A DNA stretch of 64,000 bases from Paenibacillus_AB hodogayensis (GTDB taxonomy: Bacteria; Bacillota; Bacilli; Paenibacillales; NBRC-103111), in contig NZ_BAAAYO010000001.1 of assembly GCF_039536325.1 (NCBI RefSeq), positions 1,054,001 to 1,118,000 on the forward strand. Reading direction: 5' to 3'. The notes beneath the pieces are model-generated. The model was not told the origin of the DNA. It worked only from the letters and a program-made list of their open reading frames with translations, and ran no database searches. Below, piece by piece: positions 25,564 to 33,653 of this stretch. The position numbers and the translations under genes were made by a program. Each line of letters starts with the position of its first letter. The stretch's first letter is position 1.

Positions 25564-26925
25564 ATGAGACCGATTGCATTCCGTTCCAAAACGAAAGTAG
25601 CCGTTGTCGCGTGCGGCATGTCGCTGGCGATGACGGCGCTGGCCGCCTGCTCCGGGAATAGCGGGAGCGCGCCCGCGGACAAAGCCGGCACCCAGGCGAA
25701 TCCGAATGACCCCAAGTCGGCCCCGGCGGCCAAACCAGTGGAGCTGACGTTCGGATGGTGGGGCACGACCGTTCATAACGAACGGTATCAGAAAATTATC
25801 GATGCGTTCCAGCAGAAAAACCCGAACATCAAGATCAACACGCAATACGCCGACTATAACGGATTCTGGGAGAAGCTGGCGGTTCAAGCGGCGGGCAACA
25901 GCATGCCCCAGCTCATTCAGATAGAGCTGCCGAAAATCAACGAGTGGGTATCGCGCAATACGCTCCAGCCGCTGGACGGGTTCGTCAAAGACAATGTCAT
26001 CAATTTGAAGGATGTCAGCCAGCTTCTGCTCGACGGAGGACGGGTCAACAACCAGCTGTATGCGGTAAGCGTGGGCACGAATTCGCCTGCCATGATCTAC
26101 GACCCGGCGATGTTCGAGAAAGCCGGCGTCAAGCCGCTGGAGCCCGGCTATACGTGGGAGGATCTGGCGGAGACGTCCCGGAAGCTGAAGGAGAAGCTGG
26201 GCAAAGACTTCTACATCACTCCCTCGGACGGCATGCTCGGGTTTTACCATTATTTGCGAGAGAACGGACTTTGGTTTTACAACAAGGATAACAACGGACT
26301 CGGATTCGACGATCAGACGCTGATCGACTTCCTGAACTACTGGGCTCCGCTGCGCAAGGAAGGCGTGACTCCCCCGGCCAATGTTACCGCGGCGGTCAAA
26401 AAGAACGAAGACAAGCTGATCGTAAAGGGCAAGTCCCCGATGGACTTCATGTACGACGCGCAGACGCAGGCGATTCAGGAGCTGGGCGGACGGCCGCTGC
26501 AGCTGACCTCGTTTCCGACGAAGCCCGGCGGGCAAAAAGCGCTGTATTTCAAGCCGAGCGTCATGCTCTCGATTACGAAAAACGCAAATCCGGATCAAGC
26601 GAAAGCGGCGGCGATGTTTATCGAATATTTCACGAGCAGCGAAGAGGCCAACATGATTCTGCTCGGCATCCGCGGCGTGCCGATTCATAAAGACATACAG
26701 GATAAGCTGTATCCGAAGCTGGACGATTCGGTGAAAAAAATATTCGATTACGCCAAGATCGTGGAAAAATACGCCGGTCCGCTCTACACGGCCGAACCCG
26801 CCGGCCATTCGGAGGTGTCCGCTTTGTGGGACCGTCTGCATGAGCAAACGATATTCGAGAAGATTACGCCGGAGCAATTTGCCAAGCAGCTGCGCGAAGG
26901 GGTCCAAAAAATATTCGCCAAGTAA
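25564..26925 (+). CDS. Sugar ABC transporter substrate-binding lipoprotein
   Basis: Extracellular lipoprotein of 453 residues with signal peptide and lipobox (LAMTALAACSG, Cys29), then a family-1 solute-binding fold: VELTFGWWGTTVHNERYQKIIDAFQQKNPNIKI, WEKLAVQAAGNSMPQLIQ and a C-terminal EQFAKQLREGVQKIF helix. The ATG has a GGGAGGA site. First gene of a five-gene operon with two permeases and two sulfatases, so it probably binds a fragment of a sulfated glycan. Expression is likely controlled by the divergent two-component system. Confidence 0.92.
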   Translation: MRPIAFRSKTKVAVVACGMSLAMTALAACSGNSGSAPADKAGTQANPNDPKSAPAAKPVELTFGWWGTTVHNERYQKIIDAFQQKNPNIKINTQYADYNGFWEKLAVQAAGNSMPQLIQIELPKINEWVSRNTLQPLDGFVKDNVINLKDVSQLLLDGGRVNNQLYAVSVGTNSPAMIYDPAMFEKAGVKPLEPGYTWEDLAETSRKLKEKLGKDFYITPSDGMLGFYHYLRENGLWFYNKDNNGLGFDDQTLIDFLNYWAPLRKEGVTPPANVTAAVKKNEDKLIVKGKSPMDFMYDAQTQAIQELGGRPLQLTSFPTKPGGQKALYFKPSVMLSITKNANPDQAKAAAMFIEYFTSSEEANMILLGIRGVPIHKDIQDKLYPKLDDSVKKIFDYAKIVEKYAGPLYTAEPAGHSEVSALWDRLHEQTIFEKITPEQFAKQLREGVQKIFAK

Positions 26926-26969
26926 CGCCCCGGCTCCCGACATCGGCGTAAAAGAAGGAGTGTCCCCCC

Positions 26970-27848
26970 ATGAGCAAAGGAGAGCTAAGGCGCAACGCCG
27001 CGGGATATATGTTCATTTCCCCATGGCTGATCGGTTTTGTCGGCTTTATTATCGGACCGATGATCGCTTCGCTGTATTTATCGTTCACCGACTACGATTT
27101 GCTGTCCCCGGCCCGCTGGGTCGGTACGGCCAATTACAAAGAGATGTTCGACGACTCGCGGTTTTGGAAATCGCTGCAGGTCACCTTATCGTTTGCCGTC
27201 GTGTCCGTACCGCTCAAGCTGGGGGCGGCCCTTCTGCTCGCCATGCTGTTTAATACCGGCCGCAAAGGAACGAGAACGTATACCCTGCTTTATTACGTGC
27301 CCTCGATTCTCGGCGGCAGCGTAGCGGTTGCCGTCATGTGGAAGCAGCTGTTCAGCCTGGACGGCGTCGTCAATTGGGTCATCCGCATGTTCGGCGTCGA
27401 GCCGGTCGATTGGATTTTCAGTCCGGATTACGCCTTGTCGGTGATCGTTTTGCAAGTCGTCTGGCAGTTCGGCGCGCCCATGCTCATCTTCTTGTCCGGG
27501 CTGCGGGCGATTCCGAAGGAACTGTACGAGGCATCCTCGATCGACGGAGCTAGCAGATTTCGCCGCTTCGCCGCCGTTACGCTGCCTCTTCTGACTCCGG
27601 TCGTCCTGTTCAATCTGGTCATGCAGACGATCCATGCCTTTCTCACGTTTTCCCAGGCGTACCTGATTACCGGCGGAGGTCCGCTCGACGAAACGTTATT
27701 TTACGCCTTGTATTTGTATGAGCAGGCTTTCACCCATCACAACATGGGCTATGCGTCGGCGATGGCTTGGGTGCTGCTAGCCATTATCGCGATCTGCACG
27801 GCGCTCATCTTCCGCTCGTCCAAAGCCTGGGTCCATTACGAATCATGA
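26970..27848 (+). CDS. Sugar ABC transporter permease, MalF/UgpA type
   Basis: Membrane subunit of 292 residues with a first helix GYMFISPWLIGFVGFIIGPMI, about six helices and the EAA loop YEASSIDGASRFRRFAAVTLPLL. It follows the binding-protein gene by 44 bp with an AGAAGGAG site and precedes its partner by 18 bp. Confidence 0.93.
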   Translation: MSKGELRRNAAGYMFISPWLIGFVGFIIGPMIASLYLSFTDYDLLSPARWVGTANYKEMFDDSRFWKSLQVTLSFAVVSVPLKLGAALLLAMLFNTGRKGTRTYTLLYYVPSILGGSVAVAVMWKQLFSLDGVVNWVIRMFGVEPVDWIFSPDYALSVIVLQVVWQFGAPMLIFLSGLRAIPKELYEASSIDGASRFRRFAAVTLPLLTPVVLFNLVMQTIHAFLTFSQAYLITGGGPLDETLFYALYLYEQAFTHHNMGYASAMAWVLLAIIAICTALIFRSSKAWVHYES

Positions 27849-27866
27849 GAAAGGAATGACGGATTG

Positions 27867-28706
27867 ATGAAAGCAGGCATCGGGAGCACCTTCTACCATT
27901 TTTTTGTGATCGCTTTCGGCTTTTTGATGATTTACCCGATCCTTTGGACGGTGGCTAGCTCCTTAAAGCCCGGCTCCGAAATATTCACCAACGTCGCTTC
28001 GCTCCTGCCCAGCCGGTTCATGTGGGACAATTACGCGATCGGCTGGAGAGGCACCGGCAAAATCGGATTTTCCGACTTTTTCGCCAATTCCGCAGTCGTG
28101 ACGTTCTTTTCCGTAATCGGCAGCCTGCTGTCCGCAAGCTTGGTCGGCTTCGGCTTCGCCAGACTGCAGTTCAAGTACCGTTCCTTCCTGTTCGGCTGCC
28201 TGCTCGTCACCATGATGCTGCCCGGACAGGTCACCTTGATCCCGCAGTACATTTTGTTTCAAAAGATCGGCTGGGTCAATACGTATTTTCCGTTGACCGT
28301 CCCCTCTTTTATCGGCGGAACCCCTTTCTTCATCTTTTTGATGGTGCAGTTTTACCGGGGAATTCCGCGCGAGCTCGACGAGGCTGCGGTCATCGACGGG
28401 TGCAGCACGTTCGGCGTTTGGCGCAGGGTCGTGCTTCCGCTGTGCATGCCCGCGCTGACGACGGTCGCGATCTTCTCGTTTTTGTGGACGTGGGACGAAT
28501 TTTTCGCGCCGCTCATTTACTTGAACGATCCGAAGCTGTACACGATCGCGCTCGGCTTGAGCTTGTTCTCCGATCCGTCCGCCAGCACGGAGTGGGGACC
28601 GCTGCTCGCCATGTCGACGCTGACGCTCATTCCGCAGTTCGTCATTTTCATGATATTCCAAAAGTATATCGTCGAAGGCATCGCTACGACCGGCATTAAG
28701 GGGTGA
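27867..28706 (+). CDS. Sugar ABC transporter permease, MalG/UgpE type
   Basis: Second membrane subunit, 279 residues from the ATG at 27867 (GAAAGGAA upstream; a TTG at 27864 is possible). Shows a first helix FFVIAFGFLMIYPILWTVAS, EAA loop DEAAVIDGCSTFGVWRRVVLPL and C-terminal VEGIATTGIKG. The stop sits 8 bp before the first sulfatase start, so translation is coupled. Confidence 0.93.
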   Translation: MKAGIGSTFYHFFVIAFGFLMIYPILWTVASSLKPGSEIFTNVASLLPSRFMWDNYAIGWRGTGKIGFSDFFANSAVVTFFSVIGSLLSASLVGFGFARLQFKYRSFLFGCLLVTMMLPGQVTLIPQYILFQKIGWVNTYFPLTVPSFIGGTPFFIFLMVQFYRGIPRELDEAAVIDGCSTFGVWRRVVLPLCMPALTTVAIFSFLWTWDEFFAPLIYLNDPKLYTIALGLSLFSDPSASTEWGPLLAMSTLTLIPQFVIFMIFQKYIVEGIATTGIKG

Positions 28707-28714
28707 AGGCAACC

Positions 28715-30085
28715 ATGGAAAAGGTTCGGAGAAACGTATTGTTCATTACGTCCGACCAGCAAACGACCGAGGCGCTTGGCTGCGCCGACGCCAGCTTCAA
28801 GACGCCGAATTTGGACCGGCTGGCGGCCCAAGCGGCCCGCTTTACCGGGCATATGTGCACGTCGGCGCAGTGCACCCCTTCGCGGGCGAGCTGGATGACC
28901 GGGCGCTTCCCGCATCAGGTCGGAGTGAATGTCATCGGCCACATGCTCGATCCGCAAGAGGAAAGCATCGCCAAAGCCTTTAACAGACATGGCTACGAAA
29001 CGGTTTATTTCGGCAAATGGCATCTGGGCTTGTCGGCGGCCGACCATGCGTTCCAAGTGACGGACTACCGGACGGACCTGATCGATCTATGGGGAGCTCA
29101 TACCGATTATCCGCAGTACCACAGCCATGCCGACGCCCGAAGCACGGCGATGGCCGCCGCTTACCTTGACGATTATGACAGCGCAAAGCCGTTTTTCATG
29201 CACGTTTCGTGGAACATGCCTCATCCGAATACGCCGAAAGGGTCGGGGATGGGCCCGTTCGAGCCGATCGAGCCTTATATGGACGATTTTCCCGAAGCGG
29301 CGATGCCGGTCCCGCCCAGCTTCTACGCCGACGATTTGTCGACCAAGCCTCCGCATCAGCGAAGGCGGGCGGAGTCCGCCGAATCGGTCTTGACGGAAGA
29401 CGTCATTCGCCGGGACGCCCAACGGTATCGTACGCTCGTTTCGCTGATGGACCGCAATCTCGGCATCGTGCTGGATAAACTGGAGGAGCGGGGACTGGCC
29501 GAACAAACCGTCATCGTCTTCTCCTCCGACCACGGGGATATGCAGGGAGCCCATCGCCTCCGGTTGAAGGGCGTGCTGCCCTACAAAGAGCTGTACAACG
29601 TCCCGCTCCTGATCCGTGTGCCGGGCATCGATCCTGCGCGGAAGGTCGTGGACGACCTGACTTCCGGCAGCTCGGTGGCCGGAACGCTGCTGGACGCGGC
29701 GGGACTGCCGATCCCCCCTTCGTTCGAAGGAAGATCTCTGCTGCCTTTATTGCACAGCACCGATCCGCCGCCCGGCGAGAGCGTATTTTTCGAGCATTAC
29801 GAAGCTTACTGGGGCGAGCATCCGTTCCGGGGCATCCAGACCAAGCGGTGGAAGTATGTCTACTATTACATCGAAAATGACGAGGAAATGTACGATCTTC
29901 TGAACGATCCGGACGAATGCGTCAATGTGGCGGGCGAGGCCCGCGTTGCCGCTGTCCGCGAACAGCTGAAGCGCGAGGTGGATAATTGGTGGGAAGCTAC
30001 CGGTGCGCTTTCGCGTACGCCGCTCCAGGACGAAGCGAGCGACTGGGCGCCGAGAAGCCGAAGCCAATTGCGAGAGAAAGGATGA
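28715..30085 (+). CDS. Sulfatase (formylglycine-dependent, arylsulfatase type)
   Basis: Hydrolyses sulfate esters; 456 residues. The activation motif C-x-P-S-R is present as CTPSRASWMTGR with Cys53, which an FGE or radical SAM enzyme converts to formylglycine. The metal site appears as FITSDQQ near the N terminus and FSSDHGDMQGAHRL, and LKGVLPYKELYNVPLLIR matches sulfatase family 1. No signal peptide is visible, so it should act inside the cell on imported sulfated oligosaccharides. The ATG at 28715 is preferred over an overlapping GTG at 28703. A second sulfatase follows after 7 bp. Confidence 0.92.
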   Translation: MEKVRRNVLFITSDQQTTEALGCADASFKTPNLDRLAAQAARFTGHMCTSAQCTPSRASWMTGRFPHQVGVNVIGHMLDPQEESIAKAFNRHGYETVYFGKWHLGLSAADHAFQVTDYRTDLIDLWGAHTDYPQYHSHADARSTAMAAAYLDDYDSAKPFFMHVSWNMPHPNTPKGSGMGPFEPIEPYMDDFPEAAMPVPPSFYADDLSTKPPHQRRRAESAESVLTEDVIRRDAQRYRTLVSLMDRNLGIVLDKLEERGLAEQTVIVFSSDHGDMQGAHRLRLKGVLPYKELYNVPLLIRVPGIDPARKVVDDLTSGSSVAGTLLDAAGLPIPPSFEGRSLLPLLHSTDPPPGESVFFEHYEAYWGEHPFRGIQTKRWKYVYYYIENDEEMYDLLNDPDECVNVAGEARVAAVREQLKREVDNWWEATGALSRTPLQDEASDWAPRSRSQLREKG

Positions 30086-30092
30086 GGAAACG

Positions 30093-31559
30093 ATGAGAAT
30101 GCTCGTCTTGGATTTGGACTCGCTCAGTCCCGATCATCTGGGGTGTTATGGTTACCATCGCAATACGTCCCCGAATATCGACCGCATCGCGGCCGAAGGG
30201 ACGCTTTTTACCAACTACTATACGTCGGACGCGCCGTGCATGCCTTCCCGGACCGCTCTGATGACCGGGCAATTCGGCATCCGCAACGGCGTCGTCGGAC
30301 ATGGAGGCACCGCCGCCGATCTGCGGCGCGAAGGAACCGCCCGCGGGTTTCGCGACCGTCTCGGCGAAGGGCACAGCCTGCCCGGCTTTATGCGCACGCT
30401 CGACATGAAGACGGTGCTGTTCAGCCCGTTCGGCGAACGCCATGCGTCATGGAATTTTTACGCCGGGTTTAACGAAATGTACAACTCCGGCAAAGGCGGC
30501 ATGGAGTCGGCGGAAGACGTGACGCCTTCCGTGCTCGATTGGCTAAGCCGCCACGCCCGCGAGGACGACTGGTTCGTATACGTCAATTACTGGGACCCGC
30601 ACACGCCGTACCGCGCGCCGGAAGGCTTCGGCAACCCTTTCGCCGGCGAACCGCTGCCGGACTTTTTCACCGAGGACGTATTGGAGCGGCACAAGCGGAA
30701 GGTCGGGCCGCACAGCGCCCGCGAGATCAACATGTTCAACAATCGGACGTCCCCCGCGTATCCGCGTCATCCCGGAGAATTGCTCGACATGGACGGCCTG
30801 AGGCAAATGATCGACGGCTACGACTGCGGGATCCGCTACATGGACGAGCATATCGGCAAGCTGTTCGCCTCGCTCGAGCAAGCCGGCTTCATGGACGATC
30901 TGGTCATTATCATTACGGCCGATCACGGCGAAAACATGGGACAGCTTGGCATATACGGCGAGCACGGTACGGCCGACCAAGGAACATGCCATATTCCGAT
31001 GATCGTCCGTTGGCCCGGCATGACGAAGCCCGGTCACGTCGATACGGGGCTGCATTACCATCTCGATCTCGGTCCGACGTTGGCGGAGCTGCTCGGCAAG
31101 CCCCCGGCCGCGAGCTGGGACGGGCAAAGCTATGCCGCGGCGCTGAACGCCCAAGAAGAATGCGGTCGGGATTACTTGGTCGTGTCGCAGTGCGCCCACG
31201 TATGCCAGCGCAGCGTACGGTTCGGCGATTGGCTGTACATGCGGACGTATCACGACGGGTATCATCTGTTCGACGAGGAAATGCTGTTTCATCTGGGCGA
31301 CGATCCCTACGAGCAGCACAATGTGGCGCAGCAGCATAAGGACGTCTGCAAGGATGCGGTGTATTATTTGAACCAGTGGCACGATGAGCGGATGAGATCG
31401 ATGCCGTATGACAGCGACCCGCTGTGGACGGTTATGAAGGAAGGCGGTCCGTATCATGCCAAAGGCAATTTGGCCAAATACATCCCCCATCTGGAGAACA
31501 CCGGCCGCGGCGATGCCGTTCAGGAGCTGAGGCGCCGCCATCCGCTGGAACAAGTTTGA
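30093..31559 (+). CDS. Second sulfatase of the operon
   Basis: Sulfatase of 488 residues, divergent from its neighbour and therefore probably different in linkage or sugar specificity. Metal-binding DLDSLSPDHLGCYGY, the formylglycine motif CMPSRTALMTGQ (Cys49) and ITADHGENMGQLGIYGEHGT are clear. No signal peptide, so cytoplasmic. The ATG at 30093 has a GATGAGGAAAC context and lies 7 bp after the previous stop. It ends the operon at a terminator. Two linked sulfatases with one importer suggest a glycan with more than one sulfate position. Confidence 0.92.
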   Translation: MRMLVLDLDSLSPDHLGCYGYHRNTSPNIDRIAAEGTLFTNYYTSDAPCMPSRTALMTGQFGIRNGVVGHGGTAADLRREGTARGFRDRLGEGHSLPGFMRTLDMKTVLFSPFGERHASWNFYAGFNEMYNSGKGGMESAEDVTPSVLDWLSRHAREDDWFVYVNYWDPHTPYRAPEGFGNPFAGEPLPDFFTEDVLERHKRKVGPHSAREINMFNNRTSPAYPRHPGELLDMDGLRQMIDGYDCGIRYMDEHIGKLFASLEQAGFMDDLVIIITADHGENMGQLGIYGEHGTADQGTCHIPMIVRWPGMTKPGHVDTGLHYHLDLGPTLAELLGKPPAASWDGQSYAAALNAQEECGRDYLVVSQCAHVCQRSVRFGDWLYMRTYHDGYHLFDEEMLFHLGDDPYEQHNVAQQHKDVCKDAVYYLNQWHDERMRSMPYDSDPLWTVMKEGGPYHAKGNLAKYIPHLENTGRGDAVQELRRRHPLEQV

Positions 31560-31635
31560 ACGCACTCCTAACCCTAACGGAGCGATCGCTCCCCCTGAAG
31601 CCCACATTCTATTGGGAGAAATGGTCGATGCGAGC

Positions 31636-31661
31636 GTACGTTTTATGATAAAATAACGTAC
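31636..31661. repeat. AT-rich palindrome after the sulfatase operon
   Basis: GTACG and CGTAC enclose TTTTAT-G-ATAAAA, giving a 26-bp imperfect palindrome in a convergent gap. Function unknown; it could fold or act as a protein site. Confidence 0.35.
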
Positions 31662-31714
31662 AACCGCAATCGCACATGAAATGACTCAGCGAATCGCCCT
31701 ACGACGGCGAAACG

Positions 31715-31751
31715 AAAGCGGCACAGATCCATTCTGCGCCGCTTTTTTCCT
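31715..31751 (+). terminator. Terminator of the sulfatase operon
   Basis: Stem AAAGCGGC-A-CAGA (31715-31727) with TCTG-C-GCCGCTTT (31733-31745), one A-C mismatch, followed by TTTTTT. Confidence 0.85.
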
Positions 31752-31828
31752 TTATAAAGCCGGGAGAGATGGCCTCTTCGCCGGTGAAAACCGCCCACCC
31801 GCTTGACGGACGCTGACGAACGGCCGTT

Positions 31829-33538
31829 TCAAGCCCGGTGCAGCCCGGCAAATACGCCGCCGCGCGCCACCAGCTCTTCGTACCGTCCCTGTTCGACGAT
31901 TCCGTCCTCGGTGACGACGACGATCCGGTCGGCGTGGCGAATCGTCGCCAGCCGGTGGGCGATGACCAGCGTCGTACGGTTGACAGCCAATTGCTCGAGC
32001 GCCTGCTGGATCACGACCTCCGTCTCCGTGTCGAGCGCCGAAGTCGCTTCGTCGAGGATCAGAATCGGCGGGTTCTTCAGGAACATCCGGGCGATGGCGA
32101 GCCGTTGCTTTTGCCCGCCGGACAGCTTGATGCCGCGTTCGCCGATCTGGGTGTCGAAGCCGTCGGGCTGCGCGGCGATAAACGTCTCCAGATGGGCGCG
32201 GCGGGCGGCTTCCCGAATGTCAGCATCGGTGGCGTCGAGCCAGCCGTAGGCGATGTTTTCGCGGATCGAGCCGGTGAACAGGAACACGTCCTGCTGCACG
32301 ATGCCGATGTTGCTTCTCAACGAGCGCTGGGTCATGCTGCGGATGTCGGTTCCGTCGATCTCGATGGCGCCCCCGTCCACCTCGTAGAATCGCGGAATGA
32401 GGCTGCAAAGCGTCGTTTTGCCCGCGCCCGAAGGCCCGACGAAGGCGACCGTCTCCCCTGCCCGGATGCTTAGATCGATATGCCGCAGCACCTTGGCGTG
32501 GCCCTCGTAGCCGAACGTCACGTCCTTGAAGACGATATCGCCGCGCAGCGGACCGACTTCCTTCGCCCCCGGCGAGTCGGCCACGTCCGGCTTCGTATCG
32601 AGCAGCTCGGTAAAGCGTTTGAAGCCCGCCATTCCTCTCGGGTACATTTCCAGCAGCGCATTAATTTTCTCGATCGGTTTGAAAAACAGGTTCACGTACA
32701 GCAAGAAGCCGATCAGTTCCCCGTAGCTGAGCCGGTCCTTGAAGCTGAACCACGCGCCGAACATCAGCACCAGCAGGGCGAACACGCGCGTCAGGAAATA
32801 AATGCCGGACGAGCTAAACGAAATGATCCAGTACGACCGAAGCTTCGCTTTGCGGAAATTGGCGTTGTCCCGCATGAACTTCTCCGTCTCGAACGCCTCG
32901 TTCGTGAACGACTGGACAACGCGTATGCCGGACATGCTGTCCTCGACCCGCGCGTTTACTTCGCCGATCTCCGCGTACATGCGGCGAGCCGCCTCGTGCA
33001 GCAGCTTGTTGCAGGCGGCAACGAGCCAGACGAGCACCGGCACGGCGACGAACGTGATGAGCGCAAGCGGCGTATGGATCGACAGCATAATCGCGAAGGA
33101 GGCCACGAACGTCATGCAGGCGATGAACAAATCCTCCGGTCCGTGGTGAGCCATCTCGCCGATGTCGAACAAATCGTTCGTCATCCGCGACATGAGATAG
33201 CCGGTTTTCGTATTGTCAAAAAAACGGAACGACAGCTTCTGCACGTGCTGAAACAATTGCTGCCGCATATCCGTCTCGATATTGATGCCGAGTTTGTGCC
33301 CCCAGTAGTTGACGATAAACTGCAGCCCGGTGCTGACCACATACAGCGCGAACAGCCCGCTTCCGGCCAGCACGATCGTCCGCCATTCGCCTGCCGGCAG
33401 AAGCGAATCAACGAACCATTGCACCGCGAGCGGAAAAGCCAGCTCCAGCACCGCGACGACGCAGGCGCTTCCGAAATCGAGCATAAACAGCCGCTTATGC
33501 GGCTTGTAGTACGTAAAAAAACGACGAATCACATTCAT
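31829..33538 (-). CDS. ABC exporter, fused membrane and ATPase domains (MsbA/MDR type)
   Basis: Half-transporter of 569 residues that works as a homodimer or heterodimer in the membrane. Residues 1-310 hold six membrane helices (LFMLDFGSACVVAVLELAFP onward). The ATPase has Walker A GPSGAGKTT, Q-loop GIVQQDVFLFTGSIREN, signature LSGGQKQRLAIARM, Walker B PILILDEATSALD and the H-loop IAHRLATI. The start MNVIRRFFTYYKPHKR has a TGGGAGT site and matches family N termini; the open frame upstream does not. Substrate unknown (drug, lipid or peptide). Confidence 0.92.
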   Translation of the reverse strand: MNVIRRFFTYYKPHKRLFMLDFGSACVVAVLELAFPLAVQWFVDSLLPAGEWRTIVLAGSGLFALYVVSTGLQFIVNYWGHKLGINIETDMRQQLFQHVQKLSFRFFDNTKTGYLMSRMTNDLFDIGEMAHHGPEDLFIACMTFVASFAIMLSIHTPLALITFVAVPVLVWLVAACNKLLHEAARRMYAEIGEVNARVEDSMSGIRVVQSFTNEAFETEKFMRDNANFRKAKLRSYWIISFSSSGIYFLTRVFALLVLMFGAWFSFKDRLSYGELIGFLLYVNLFFKPIEKINALLEMYPRGMAGFKRFTELLDTKPDVADSPGAKEVGPLRGDIVFKDVTFGYEGHAKVLRHIDLSIRAGETVAFVGPSGAGKTTLCSLIPRFYEVDGGAIEIDGTDIRSMTQRSLRSNIGIVQQDVFLFTGSIRENIAYGWLDATDADIREAARRAHLETFIAAQPDGFDTQIGERGIKLSGGQKQRLAIARMFLKNPPILILDEATSALDTETEVVIQQALEQLAVNRTTLVIAHRLATIRHADRIVVVTEDGIVEQGRYEELVARGGVFAGLHRA

Positions 33539-33653
33539 GTCTTTCTGACTCCCATTGTCCAATGTCGTGCCTATTATATAAGCTCTCGTCCGCAGGGACA
33601 AGGGAAAGAACGACTGAAAACCGATCATCCCGCAAAGGAAGTGTCGCTTACCC

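Noticed and set aside
25249..26943. Open frame of 564 codons antisense to the binding-protein gene
   Set aside because: Opposite a lipoprotein with clear signal peptide and family motifs; no start signal.
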